A stretch of 64,000 nucleotides of DNA from positions 143,524 to 207,523 of the forward strand of contig NZ_VMSG01000009.1 in assembly GCF_007713465.1 (NCBI RefSeq), in the 5' to 3' direction. The translations under genes were made by a program, and so were the position numbers. Below, in pieces: positions 27,551 to 36,567 of the stretch. Numbering within the stretch: the first letter of the stretch is position 1; every line of letters begins with the position of its first letter. Source of the stretch: Pseudomonas sp. H3(2019) (GTDB lineage Bacteria; Pseudomonadota; Gammaproteobacteria; Pseudomonadales; Pseudomonadaceae). The notes under the pieces are model-generated. The model did no database searches and was not told the DNA's origin. It saw nothing but the letters and a program-made list of their open reading frames with translations.

Positions 27551-28501
27551 TCAAAAATGCTCCCGCGGATTAAAAGCGGCTTTCTTCGCCAGCTCCTGCC
27601 ACAGCGCTTTGACGTCATCGTCGGTATGTTTGGGCATCACCGCCTTGAGCTGCACGAACAGATAACCGCGTTGCCCGGCCTTGTTCAGCAGGCCGTGGCC
27701 TTTGGCGCGCATGCGCTGGCCGTTCTGGCTGCCGGCTGGAACTTTCAGGTTGATCTTGCCGGTCAGGGTCGGCACCGCGACCTCTGCACCCAGCGCCAGC
27801 TCCCACGGGGCCAGCGGCAAGGTGATGATCAGGTTCTCGCCTTCAACGTCGAATTTGGGGTGCGGCGCAAAACGAATGGTCAGGTACAGGTCGCCATTGG
27901 CGCCGCCACCAACACCCGGTGCGCCCTGGCCCTTGAGCCGAATGCGCTCGCCGTCGATCACGCCGGCCGGGATTTTTACGTTCAGGCTTTTGCTGGTGTT
28001 GCTGACATGCTGGCCGGTGGCGTTGTACTGCGGCACCTGGAAGCTGACTTTTTTCGATTCGGTCGACAGGGTTTCTTCCAGAAAAACCGCTAATTCCATT
28101 TCCACGTCTTGTCCTCGACGACCGGCACTGCGGCCAGACTGTCCACCCCCGAAACCCGGGCCACGGTTACCGAAGATCGAACTGAAGAAGTCCGAAAAAT
28201 CGCCACTGTCCTGACCACCGCCAAAGCCACCCGCACCGCCACGCCGCTGCCAACCCGGCGGGCCCTGGAACGGTTGGCCGTGCTGGCCGTATTTGCGCAA
28301 GTCGTCGTATTCGGCGCGCTTGTCGGCGCTTTTCAGCGCTTCATAGGCTTCCGAGGCGTCCTTGAACTTGGCCTCGGCGTCCTTTTCCTTGCTGACGTCG
28401 GGGTGGTATTTGCGCGCCAGCTTGCGATAGGCGGCCTTGATCGCCTTATCGTCAGCGGTCGGCTCCACACCGAGAATCTTGTAATAGTCTTTGAAGTCCA
28501 T
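27551..28501 (-). CDS. cbpA: Curved DNA-binding protein / DnaJ-type co-chaperone CbpA
   Basis: 316 aa. An N-terminal J domain ([20 protein letters not shown], with the HPD triad at about residues 33-35) is followed by a Gly/Phe-rich linker (about 75-125) and two DnaJ C-terminal substrate-binding beta domains; no zinc fingers, as expected for CbpA. It works with DnaK and binds curved DNA in starved cells. ATG 28501 ([10 protein letters not shown]) is chosen; the longer reading adds five residues. Operon with cbpM. Confidence 0.93.
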   Translation of the reverse strand: MDFKDYYKILGVEPTADDKAIKAAYRKLARKYHPDVSKEKDAEAKFKDASEAYEALKSADKRAEYDDLRKYGQHGQPFQGPPGWQRRGGAGGFGGGQDSGDFSDFFSSIFGNRGPGFGGGQSGRSAGRRGQDVEMELAVFLEETLSTESKKVSFQVPQYNATGQHVSNTSKSLNVKIPAGVIDGERIRLKGQGAPGVGGGANGDLYLTIRFAPHPKFDVEGENLIITLPLAPWELALGAEVAVPTLTGKINLKVPAGSQNGQRMRAKGHGLLNKAGQRGYLFVQLKAVMPKHTDDDVKALWQELAKKAAFNPREHF

Positions 28502-28796
28502 CGAGGGAATCACCATCCGTTATCGATATCACGCAGCCAGACACAGCATGCACTGATTGGCTGTCGCAGGCTTGACCGATCTCAAGAATGTGATCGGGCA
28601 GCACATCTGAAGTTTATCGGCAGCCGGGGCGGATCACTTGATCGCGGAGTGGCTGCCAGGCCATGCCTGTAAGTTTGGGGAACAAGGATAGTCTTTCAAG
28701 TGAGCGATGACCTGAATTTAGCGGATAGTCGGCCTTCGATTCTGCGCCGCTCTGACATACACTGCGCGGCCGTTTTTTAACCGGAACTCGAAAGAC

Positions 28797-30071
28797 ATGA
28801 AAAACGCATCTCCGGCCCGTGCCTGCGGTATCGACTTCGGCACGTCCAACTCCACTGTCGGCTGGCTGCGCCCTGGCATGGAAACGCTGATCGCGCTGGA
28901 GGACGACAAAATCACCCTGCCGTCGGTGGTTTTCTTCAACATGGAAGAACGCCGCCCGGTGTACGGCCGGCTGGCGCTGCACGAGTACCTGGAAGGCTAC
29001 GAAGGCCGCTTGATGCGCTCGCTCAAAAGCCTGCTGGGTTCCAAGCTGATCAAGCACGATACCAGCGTCCTGGGCACGGCAATGCCGTTCAAGGACTTGC
29101 TCGGGCTGTTCATCGGCCAGTTGAAGAAGCGTGCCGAGACCGCCGCCGGTCGAGAATTCGAAGAAGTGGTGCTGGGGCGTCCGGTATTTTTCGTCGATGA
29201 CGATGAAATGGCCGACCAGGAAGCCGAAAACACCCTGGTGGACGTAGCCCGCGCCATCGGTTTCAAGGACGTTTCGTTCCAGTACGAACCGATTGCCGCA
29301 GCGTTCGACTATGAGTCGACCATCGAAAAGGAAGAGCTGGTGCTGATCGTCGACATCGGCGGTGGTACATCGGACTTCTCTCTGGTGCGGCTGTCCCCTG
29401 AGCGTCGTGGCCACGATGACCGTCACGACGACATCCTCGCCACGGGCGGCGTGCACATCGGCGGGACCGATTTCGACAAGCAACTGAGTCTGCAGGGCCT
29501 GATGCCGCTGTTCGGCTATGGCAGCCGGATGAAGAGCGGTGCCTACATGCCCACCAGCCACCACATGAACCTGGCGACCTGGCACACCATCAACTCGGTG
29601 TACTCGCAGAAGTCGACCCTGGCGCTGGGCAGCATGCGTTACGACATCGAAGACACCGGCGGCATCGATCGCCTGTTCAAGCTGATCGACCAGCGCGCCG
29701 GGCACTGGCTGGCGATGGAAGTGGAAGAAACCAAGATCCAGCTGACCCACGCCGACAGTCGCCACGTGCCGCTGGACCGGATCGAGCCGGGTTTGAGCGT
29801 GGAGCTGAGCCGGGCACTGTTTGAGTCGGCCATCGACAACCTGCTGGAGCGGGTGCGCAACAGCGTCACTCAGCTGTTGAACGACGCCAATGTGCGGGTC
29901 GATCAGGTGGATACGGTGTTCTTCACCGGTGGTTCGAGCGGGATTCCGGCGCTGCGTAACAGCGTGTCGGCGATGCTGCCGAATGCGCAGCATGTGGAAG
30001 GGAACATCTTCGGCAGCATCGGCAGCGGGTTGGCGATCGAGGCCATGAAGCGTTACGGCACTCAGGCCTGA
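28797..30071 (+). CDS. yegD: Hsp70-like protein YegD
   Basis: 424 aa: an actin-like ATPase domain of the Hsp70 family without the usual substrate-binding C-terminal half. ATP-binding motifs are visible: GIDFGTSNSTVG (phosphate 1), LVLIVDIGGGTSDFSLV (phosphate 2) and VFFTGGSSGIPALRN (adenosine). This length and pattern fit YegD, whose role is unknown. Divergent from cbpA across about 295 bp in which I see no further gene. The neighbourhood of two chaperone-related loci may be coincidence. Confidence 0.9.
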   Translation: MKNASPARACGIDFGTSNSTVGWLRPGMETLIALEDDKITLPSVVFFNMEERRPVYGRLALHEYLEGYEGRLMRSLKSLLGSKLIKHDTSVLGTAMPFKDLLGLFIGQLKKRAETAAGREFEEVVLGRPVFFVDDDEMADQEAENTLVDVARAIGFKDVSFQYEPIAAAFDYESTIEKEELVLIVDIGGGTSDFSLVRLSPERRGHDDRHDDILATGGVHIGGTDFDKQLSLQGLMPLFGYGSRMKSGAYMPTSHHMNLATWHTINSVYSQKSTLALGSMRYDIEDTGGIDRLFKLIDQRAGHWLAMEVEETKIQLTHADSRHVPLDRIEPGLSVELSRALFESAIDNLLERVRNSVTQLLNDANVRVDQVDTVFFTGGSSGIPALRNSVSAMLPNAQHVEGNIFGSIGSGLAIEAMKRYGTQA

Positions 30072-30091
30072 TCCGAAACCGAGGTGCCCCC

Positions 30092-30156
30092 AATCGCGAG
30101 CAGGCTCGCTCCCACAGTTAATCGCATTCCCCTGTGGGAGCGAGCCTGCTCGCGAT
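30092..30156. repeat. REP-type inverted pair
   Basis: Perfect 25-bp arms (30092-30116 and 30132-30156) beginning ATCGCGAGCAGGCTCGC, separated by 15 bp, between the convergent yegD and AI-2E transporter genes. The best-matched pair in the window. Confidence 0.9.
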
Positions 30157-30186
30157 GAGGTCAGTCCAGGCAATACATCTGCGGAA

Positions 30187-31200
30187 TCAGACCATCCCGA
30201 TCAGCTTCAACTCGCTCTTCAGATACGCGTAATAAATCGGCCCCGCCACCACCCCCGGCAGGCCGAACGCGGCCTCGAACACCAGCATTGCCAGCAGCAA
30301 CTCCCAGGACTTGGCACTGATCTGCCCGCCGACGATCCGCGCGTTGAGGAAGTATTCCAGCTTGTGGATAAAGATCAGGTAGCCCAGCGCCGCCACCGCA
30401 ACCCAGATCGACAGCGACAAACCGACGATGGTGATCAGCGTGTTGGACATCAGGTTGCCGATCACCGGCAACAAGCCCAGCAGGAAGGTCAGCACGATCA
30501 GGGTTTTGGTCAATGGCAGCTTGATCCCGAACAGCGGCAGGATCACCGCCAGGAAGATCCCGGTAAAAAAAGTGTTGAGCAGGGAAATCTTGATCTGCGC
30601 AAAGACGATATTGCGAAACGCTTGAACCAGCAGGTGCAAACGATCGAACAGTGCCGCCGCCAGGGGTTTGCGTTGGGTCAGGTCAGGGATGCGCTGCAAG
30701 GCGATGATCGCCCCCAGCACCATGCCGATCAGCAACGTGACAAACATGTGCGCGGCATCTTTGCCGACCAGTTGCAGATCGCTCAGGTGCTTGCTCAACC
30801 ATTCGCCGATAGCCACGCGAAACTCGGCGGCGCTGGCCGGCAGATAAGCATCGATGAACGGAGGCAACTGACCGCGTGCCTTGTCGACCACCAGCATGAA
30901 TTTGTCCAGGGAAGCGCCGGGGTTTTCCGCTTCATGCAGCAGAAAACTGATAGCACCGGCAAAAATCAGCGCCAGTACGCTGACCACCAGCGTACCGAGC
31001 AAGGCCACGGCCAGCCAGCGTGCGCGCCGCCCTTCGATCAGCCGTTGCAGCTGCGGGGTGAGCATGTTGACCAGTTCGAACACCAGTAACCCGGCCAGCA
31101 GACTGGGCAACAGTCGCAGCGGTATCACCAGCAGTAGCCCACCAAAAATGATCACCCAACTGACCAACAGCAACACGTGACGCTGAGAAAACGTTGGCAT
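30187..31200 (-). CDS. AI-2E family transporter (PerM/TqsA type)
   Basis: 337 aa integral membrane protein with about eight hydrophobic segments and the family features QLQRLIEGRRARWLAVALLG near the N-terminus and a C-terminal block GLLPVIGNLMSNTLITIVGLS ... AAFGLPGVVAGPIYYAYLK. Members export autoinducer-2 or act as sodium-proton antiporters; which applies here cannot be told. Stand-alone gene between REP pairs. Confidence 0.88.
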   Translation of the reverse strand: MPTFSQRHVLLLVSWVIIFGGLLLVIPLRLLPSLLAGLLVFELVNMLTPQLQRLIEGRRARWLAVALLGTLVVSVLALIFAGAISFLLHEAENPGASLDKFMLVVDKARGQLPPFIDAYLPASAAEFRVAIGEWLSKHLSDLQLVGKDAAHMFVTLLIGMVLGAIIALQRIPDLTQRKPLAAALFDRLHLLVQAFRNIVFAQIKISLLNTFFTGIFLAVILPLFGIKLPLTKTLIVLTFLLGLLPVIGNLMSNTLITIVGLSLSIWVAVAALGYLIFIHKLEYFLNARIVGGQISAKSWELLLAMLVFEAAFGLPGVVAGPIYYAYLKSELKLIGMV

Positions 31201-31280
31201 ACAGCCTCAAAACAAACGGCGTTAAAGGATTGGCAGTCTGCCAGCCTTCCGACATTGAAGCGAGCGGATGACTTCACCAC

Positions 31281-31370
31281 TGTAGGAGCAAAGCTTGCTC
31301 GCGATGAACGATGACGCGGTCTGTCAGTTCCACCGCGGTGACCCTATCGCGGGCAAGCCTTGCTCCTACA
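31281..31370. repeat. REP-type inverted pair
   Basis: Arms 31281-31307 (TGTAGGAGCAAAGCTTGCTC...) and 31345-31370 (TATCGCGGGCAAGCCTTGCT...), 37 bp apart, between the AI-2E transporter and psiF. Confidence 0.82.
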
Positions 31371-31392
31371 GAGGGGCACGGGGGAGCGCAGC

Positions 31393-31698
31393 TTATTTTT
31401 TCTTCAGGCAATCGCTCATGAAGGTTTTGCGCGCATCGCCTTTAAGCGCCTGGGTGGTGGCGGTGGCGTTGCAGGTTTTCATCTTCTCTTGTTGAGGGGT
31501 CATGGGCTTGGCCGCTTCCGCTGCCGGCGCGGCTTTGAGGCAGGTGCTCATAAAGGTTTTGCGCTCATCACCCTTGAGGGCTTTCGCGGTGGCGTCGGCA
31601 TTGCAGGTGGTCATTTTGTTCTGTTGAGCCGTAGCGGCAAAGCCCTGGGAACAGAGCAGCAGACCGATCATCAACAAAGGGATACGCAGCATCTTCAT
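31393..31698 (-). CDS. psiF: PsiF repeat protein
   Basis: 101 aa periplasmic protein. A signal peptide ends near residue 22 (GFA) and two PsiF repeats follow, each with the pattern K-M-T/K-T-C-N-A ... A-L-K-G-D-x-R-K-T-F-M-S-x-C-L-K, giving four conserved Cys. The E. coli homologue is induced by phosphate starvation and its function is unknown. No Pho box was identified upstream. Confidence 0.9.
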   Translation of the reverse strand: MKMLRIPLLMIGLLLCSQGFAATAQQNKMTTCNADATAKALKGDERKTFMSTCLKAAPAAEAAKPMTPQQEKMKTCNATATTQALKGDARKTFMSDCLKKK

Positions 31699-31769
31699 GG
31701 AGTTTTCTCCTTGTCACCGCGCCGATGGGCGCGGCCTCGAGGGGAGTGTAGACAAAGCCCGTTACACCT

Positions 31770-32558
31770 TCACCTACTATCCAGCGTGGTCCGTCGATAC
31801 TGCTCCGGCGTGCAGCCGGCCTGACGCTGAAACATCGCGATAAACGCCGACGACGTGCTGTACCCCATATCGAACGCGATCTCCTGAATGCTGCGCGGGC
31901 TGTCCAGTGCTTCGATCGAGGCGAGGAAACGCAAGCGTTGGCGCCACTCACCGAAACTCATGCCCAGTTCCCGAACACATTGCCGGGCCAGGGTTCGTTC
32001 GCTGACGTGGATCTGCTCCGCCCACTGCACCAATGGCCGGTTGTCGCCGGGCGATGCCTGCAAGGCTTCGAGCACACTGAGCAATCCGGTGCTGCTGGCG
32101 TAAGGCAAATAACAGTTATGCACCGGCGCTTGTTGAAGCTGATCGATCAGTACCTCGGCCAGGCGCTTGTCGGCCGGGCGCTCGGGGATCTTTACGTCGC
32201 GGGCAGCGAAGTCCTTGAGGATCGCCTTGAGAATGTCACTGATCGCCAGCGTGCAGGCCTGCTGCGGTAGATCGCGGCACAGTGGCGGCGCGAGGCAAAC
32301 AGCGCGGTAGTTAATCGGCTGGTTGCTGTAGAAACTGTGCTCGGTGTGCGGCGGCACCCACACCGCGTATTGCGGCGGCGACATGAAGCGGCTGCCGCCG
32401 ATGTCCATGTGCAATACGCCGTGGGCCGAATACTCCAGCGTGCCCCACGGATGACGGTGAGCCGAGGCAAAGCGGTGAGCATCGAAGTCGGCATAGCGGA
32501 AGTACACAGGGGACGGCAGTTCGCTGAAATCCAGCAGATCGATGTGTTTACTGTTCAT
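31770..32558 (-). CDS. AraC family transcriptional regulator
   Basis: 262 aa. N-terminal cupin-like sensor (FASAHRHPWGTLEYSAHGVLHM ... VWVPPHTEHSFY) and C-terminal pair of helix-turn-helix motifs (VSERTLARQCVRELGMSFGEW; SIQEIAFDMGYSTSSAFIAMFQRQAGCTPEQYR). ATG 32558 has a GGACAG before it; an in-frame ATG at 32570 is the alternative. It is divergent from an EamA-type exporter with 96 bp between them, so it probably controls that gene. Confidence 0.9.
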   Translation of the reverse strand: MNSKHIDLLDFSELPSPVYFRYADFDAHRFASAHRHPWGTLEYSAHGVLHMDIGGSRFMSPPQYAVWVPPHTEHSFYSNQPINYRAVCLAPPLCRDLPQQACTLAISDILKAILKDFAARDVKIPERPADKRLAEVLIDQLQQAPVHNCYLPYASSTGLLSVLEALQASPGDNRPLVQWAEQIHVSERTLARQCVRELGMSFGEWRQRLRFLASIEALDSPRSIQEIAFDMGYSTSSAFIAMFQRQAGCTPEQYRRTTLDSR

Positions 32559-32654
32559 GCTGTCCGTCATCAGGGGCAGATTGTCTGGATCGCAGTATAG
32601 GCGCGCATCCAGACAGGCAGATAATTGCGCTTCATTAACGTTCTGGTTTTTCCC

Positions 32655-33542
32655 ATGCAATACGCTTATCCCCTGCTGGCAATTTTCATCTGGGCCGGCA
32701 ATACCGTGATCAACAAACTGGCGGTCGGCGCGATCTTTCCCGCCGAGATCGGTTTCTATCGCTGGCTGCTTGCCGGGATGCTGTTCACGCCGTTCATGCT
32801 CAAACCGGTCATGACCCATTGGGCGGTGATTCGCCCGAACCTGGGCAAGATTTTCGTCCTCGGCGTGCTCGGCATGGCGGTCTACCAAAGCCTGGCTTAC
32901 TTCGCCGCAACGCTGACCTCGGCCACCAATATGGGCATCATCCTGTCGCTGATGCCGTTGATGTCGCTGGCCATGGCCATTATCAGCCTCGGCCAACGGC
33001 TGACCGCCGGCGCGCTGGCCGGTGCGGTGCTGTCGTTTGCCGGCGTGCTGGTGGTGGTGTCGTCCGGCAGTCTGGGCGCGCTGCTGGAACACGGGGTCAA
33101 CCTGGGCGATGCGCTGATGCTGATCGCGACCCTGGCCTATGCGGTCTACAGCACCTTGCTGAAAAAATGGCAGCTGCGCCTACCACCGCTGGTGTTGTTG
33201 TATTTGCAGGTGCTGGTCGCGGTGGTGGTGCTGTTTCCGCTGTTCCTGGCCTCGCCCAAAGTCGGCCCGACCTTGCAGAACATTCCACTGGTGCTTTATG
33301 CCTGCCTGCTGGCCTCGATGCTCGCGCCACTGGCGTGGATGCAAGCGGTGGTGCGTCTGGGGCCAAGCCGAACCACGCTGTTCTTCAACCTGCTGCCGCT
33401 GATTACCGCATTGATTGCGGCGGTGGTGCTGCATGAGCAACTTGCGCTGTATCACCTGGTGGGTGGGGTGCTGACATTGGGTGGGGTGATTCTTTCGGAG
33501 CGCTGGACTTTGGTGTTGGGCCGCAAGGTCAGCGTCGCCTGA
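32655..33542 (+). CDS. EamA family (DMT) transporter
   Basis: 295 aa with ten hydrophobic segments and the duplicated EamA architecture; typical stretches are IFIWAGNTVINKLAV at the start and LGPSRTTLFFNLLPLITALIAAVVLHEQL in the second half. Likely exports a metabolite or drug. ATG 32655 (MQYAYPLLAI) begins at the first membrane segment. Divergent from the AraC regulator. Confidence 0.88.
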   Translation: MQYAYPLLAIFIWAGNTVINKLAVGAIFPAEIGFYRWLLAGMLFTPFMLKPVMTHWAVIRPNLGKIFVLGVLGMAVYQSLAYFAATLTSATNMGIILSLMPLMSLAMAIISLGQRLTAGALAGAVLSFAGVLVVVSSGSLGALLEHGVNLGDALMLIATLAYAVYSTLLKKWQLRLPPLVLLYLQVLVAVVVLFPLFLASPKVGPTLQNIPLVLYACLLASMLAPLAWMQAVVRLGPSRTTLFFNLLPLITALIAAVVLHEQLALYHLVGGVLTLGGVILSERWTLVLGRKVSVA

Positions 33543-33550
33543 TCTGACGC

Positions 33551-33623
33551 CATCGCGGGCAAGCCTTGCTCCTACAAGAGCGCCTCAGATCCCCGTAGGA
33601 GCAAAGCTTGCTCGCGATGAGCG
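33551..33623. repeat. REP-type inverted pair
   Basis: Arms 33551-33575 (CATCGCGGGCAAGCCTTGCT...) and 33595-33623 (GTAGGAGCAAAGCTTGCTCG...), between the convergent EamA and lipase genes. Confidence 0.82.
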
Positions 33624-33640
33624 ATCACGCGGTCTATCGA

Positions 33641-34531
33641 CTACACCCCCGCCGCCTTCAACCGCTGCGCATGCTCGATAAACAACCGCACCGGATCGGC
33701 GCCCTTGCCCACCAGCCCCAGCGTCTGGTTGACGATGTCGAAGTGATCCAGCGGGTATTCATCGCCAATCACCGTGCCAAGGTGCGAGCTGTAGCGACCG
33801 ACCAGGCCGTCGCAATGCCCGACCTCGCGAACAAAGGTGGTGGCGAACAACCGACAGCTGCGGTTGGTGCCGTCGAACAGGTTGCCGCCACGGTCGGTCT
33901 TGCCCGATTGCAAGGTCCCGGACCACGAGTAATAGCGCACGCCATTGACCAACTCCGGCCCATGCCCGCCCCAAGTCTCGGGCAATCCCTGTGGATAACG
34001 CTGATTGAACAGCGCGACCCCTTCGCTGGTCAGCGAATTGTGCGAGGCCTGTACATCCACCGGCCATTTATGCCTGCGATAACCGGTTTCCAGCAGGCCC
34101 ATCAACCACGCGACCAGTTGCAACAACGCGCTCAGCACACGGCCTTTCGCACTGTCGGGCGGACAGTGTTTGTGCAGGTAGTCCGCCAGCTCCGAGCCAT
34201 GGTTGGGCCCCGCTACCGAGGTCACCGAGGCTACCTGGTCCGGGCGCTTGGCGGCAGCGTAACGGGCGGTCAGCGAGCCTTGGCTGTGGCCGATCAGATT
34301 GACTTTTCCCGCTCCGGTTTCGCGCAATATTTCATCGATTTGCACCAACAACTCTTCACCGCGCACTTCGTTGGAGTTGACCGGTGAAACCTGTACCGCA
34401 ATCACGGTCGCCCCACCCCGGCGCAGTGCCGGGATGATCCCGTACCAGTAGGGGTAGAACAGCAGGCGAATAAAGCCGAACATTCCCGGGACCAGCACCA
34501 AGGGGTAACGCGTGGCGGTCTCTTGCGACAT
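33641..34531 (-). CDS. Triacylglycerol lipase-like alpha/beta hydrolase without signal peptide
   Basis: 296 aa of the Pseudomonas lipase family. The oxyanion region is LVLVPGMFGF; the nucleophile elbow GHSQG puts Ser at 83 (82 in mature P. aeruginosa LipA), and the rest of the triad fits Asp241 in CDGLVG and His263 in LDHFDIVNQ. The secreted relatives carry a signal peptide and need the foldase Lif; here the protein begins directly with the mature fold and no lif gene adjoins, so it is probably intracellular. Confidence 0.87.
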   Translation of the reverse strand: MSQETATRYPLVLVPGMFGFIRLLFYPYWYGIIPALRRGGATVIAVQVSPVNSNEVRGEELLVQIDEILRETGAGKVNLIGHSQGSLTARYAAAKRPDQVASVTSVAGPNHGSELADYLHKHCPPDSAKGRVLSALLQLVAWLMGLLETGYRRHKWPVDVQASHNSLTSEGVALFNQRYPQGLPETWGGHGPELVNGVRYYSWSGTLQSGKTDRGGNLFDGTNRSCRLFATTFVREVGHCDGLVGRYSSHLGTVIGDEYPLDHFDIVNQTLGLVGKGADPVRLFIEHAQRLKAAGV

Positions 34532-34925
34532 GGGCGGACATCCTTGTAATCGATAAGAAGGCCCAAGGCGGGATGCAAGACGTCGGCCTCAAGCATCGCC
34601 ACCGAAGATGACACCTTCACGAACAGTCTATGACATTTCCGGCTCGTTACTTCACACCCATCACTCGGACCTTAAGTAGCGAACACGCCGACGACATGCT
34701 GGACCGTCTCGAATATCAGTAACAACAGCGCTGTCTTATCGCAGCTGAATCACGAAAGATAATTTTTATACACCTCAGAAAAACAACAAAACCTTAAACC
34801 AATAGCCACATAAACGCTCCACAACAATCATCGAGTTACAAACGCACGCTCGACTTAAAACCTCAGTTGTTTATATTTCAAACCACAGACAAGAAGTCTG
34901 CAATCAAACAACAAGGACTCTAATC
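34532..34925. other. AT-rich 394-bp intergenic region
   Basis: No gene seen. The right half is clearly richer in A and T than the surroundings, with A-tracts around 34770-34920, and leads into the ribosome site AAGGA (34913-34917) of the next gene. It probably holds the promoter of the two unrecognised genes that follow. Confidence 0.6.
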
Positions 34926-35687
34926 ATGCACATTGAAGACCGCCTCGAATTTCTTGATACACTTCCTGCTTTACCAGCATCGAACAAGCTCACCCCCCGA
35001 AGCGCAACATTCAGCGCACCGATCGACCCAAACAAAGAAAGCGGCACGGTCGGTCCGGAGATGATGAACATTTACATGCCCGGCGTCTCGGAGCAAAACC
35101 GTAAAGATGTTGATAACTGTAAATTGCTAGTTCAAAACGCCGCATCACAACTGTATGACCCAATCAAGCAACTGCACGAGTGGTATAAGTATTACACCGA
35201 GAGCCTTGCCAAACTCGGCTGGATCACTCAGGCGGCCCAAGTCAAGAATGTAACTATCCGAAAAACCGCACTCACCATGGACGCCGTAGCCTTTGAGATA
35301 CTTCAGGGCCTGGTGGGCGCTAACGCCCCTCAATTGCTGGCGCTCACCGGCAAAGCCGTGGAAGGCGTCAAAAATGATCAGGGGCTGATCGGTATCTACA
35401 ATCGCGGTGCCAAAATTGGCTATGAGGCCAAGTTTGACATGTCCCCCGTCTGGCAAACCCGCGAAGGCTCGCCAATGATGGTTCTTAACTGCACATCCGT
35501 GGATGTCAGGGAAAGCAAACGGGGCATCCTCTGGTGGAAGTCGACCACTCAATCCACCGCTGTAAAATCGGCAGCATCGGCCGTTTATCTCAACGTGGAT
35601 GTCTATGACCAAGTACGTGCTTCCGTTCTCAGGAAGCTTGGCCAGGCTGCCGAAGACTTCCTGGACGGCATTCCAGGTTTTCAATAA
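34926..35687 (+). CDS. Unrecognised protein, 253 aa
   Basis: I do not recognise a family. No signal peptide or membrane segment. The N-terminal 45 residues are Pro/Ser/Thr-rich and look disordered; the rest mixes helix-rich parts (LYDPIKQLHEWYKYYTESLAKLG) with a likely beta part (VLNCTSVDVRESKRGILWWKS). AAGGA precedes the ATG. It is followed after 95 bp by a second unrecognised gene on the same strand; both are more AT-rich than neighbours, which suggests horizontal acquisition. Confidence 0.75.
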   Translation: MHIEDRLEFLDTLPALPASNKLTPRSATFSAPIDPNKESGTVGPEMMNIYMPGVSEQNRKDVDNCKLLVQNAASQLYDPIKQLHEWYKYYTESLAKLGWITQAAQVKNVTIRKTALTMDAVAFEILQGLVGANAPQLLALTGKAVEGVKNDQGLIGIYNRGAKIGYEAKFDMSPVWQTREGSPMMVLNCTSVDVRESKRGILWWKSTTQSTAVKSAASAVYLNVDVYDQVRASVLRKLGQAAEDFLDGIPGFQ

Positions 35688-35782
35688 TCACACTCAAGCA
35701 AACTGATAAAAACCGGGGCCAGTGAGTACTCACGGCCTCTGTTCCTGCTCATGCGCTTTCACTTCATTTATCTGGAGTTTTT

Positions 35783-36481
35783 ATGACCTCTATGCCCCCC
35801 GACATTTACGTCGCCGATGGAAACATTACACTTTTTTACGGCTCACACTCCGAAAGGTTCAAGAAAGACACTCTGTATTCCAGCCTACTGGCACAACTGG
35901 TCGCCAACAGCACGCCAAACACGTGGTTTGCCTCCTATAAAAAGACTCTCAGCACCTTGTTCTGGTCGCTCAACAGCTTTGGGAATCGCCGAATCAAAAA
36001 AGAACCCTCGAGTGTTTTGACTCTTGCAAAAATCGGTTTATCCAGTGCGCTACGGGAAGAGCAACTACAACAGCTTGGCAATGCATTTTCCATCATAAAA
36101 CAGCTGCCTGACGACTCCCCGATCGTTAAGGCAATATTGAACAAAATTCAAAGAGAAAACGTTCCATCCGCTAACCCGGGCAATCCTGTAGCTGCTGAAA
36201 GAACAACCTTTACCATCAGCACACTCCTGACAATCGTCTGTAAAAACAAAACAACCCTTTCACTTCACATTTCATTCAAAAGCTACAGCGCCGTTGACAT
36301 CACGATTCTTGACCAAGTGATTTCCCAACGGACCATTCTTGACGACCCTGAAACCTTCTTGTGGTCTACCAGTCTGCTGGAAGACAAGTACGAAACCGTC
36401 AGAAACCAGGTGACTGGAAAGCTGGGTAGCACGGTAGACACCCACCTTTTTCACATAAATCCAACTGCACCAATACACTAA
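35783..36481 (+). CDS. Unrecognised protein, 232 aa
   Basis: No family recognised; no signal peptide or membrane helix. Composition is rich in Ser, Thr, Lys and Asn, with codons ending in A/T used more freely than in flanking genes. ATG 35783 has a clear GGAG ribosome site. Forms a pair with the preceding unrecognised gene; a GC-rich hairpin (36492-36528) follows its stop. Confidence 0.72.
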   Translation: MTSMPPDIYVADGNITLFYGSHSERFKKDTLYSSLLAQLVANSTPNTWFASYKKTLSTLFWSLNSFGNRRIKKEPSSVLTLAKIGLSSALREEQLQQLGNAFSIIKQLPDDSPIVKAILNKIQRENVPSANPGNPVAAERTTFTISTLLTIVCKNKTTLSLHISFKSYSAVDITILDQVISQRTILDDPETFLWSTSLLEDKYETVRNQVTGKLGSTVDTHLFHINPTAPIH

Positions 36482-36491
36482 ATGAAAGACT

Positions 36492-36528
36492 GAAGCGCCA
36501 AGGGCATGCAATGCATCAATGGCGCTTC
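36492..36528. terminator. Hairpin between convergent genes, possible bidirectional terminator
   Basis: Arms GAAGCGCCA (36492-36500) and TGGCGCTTC (36520-36528) enclose a loop with its own GCAT/ATGC symmetry. There is no strong T-tract, so termination is only suggested by position between the AT-rich gene pair and the AsmA gene. Confidence 0.45.
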
Positions 36529-36567
36529 GAACTCCATTAGCGCTCAAAGCGGCTATCGGTGCCTGCT

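Noticed and set aside
4321..33623. Insertion sequences at the paired palindromes
   Set aside because: Only short inverted pairs with no transposase between them; they are REP-type elements.
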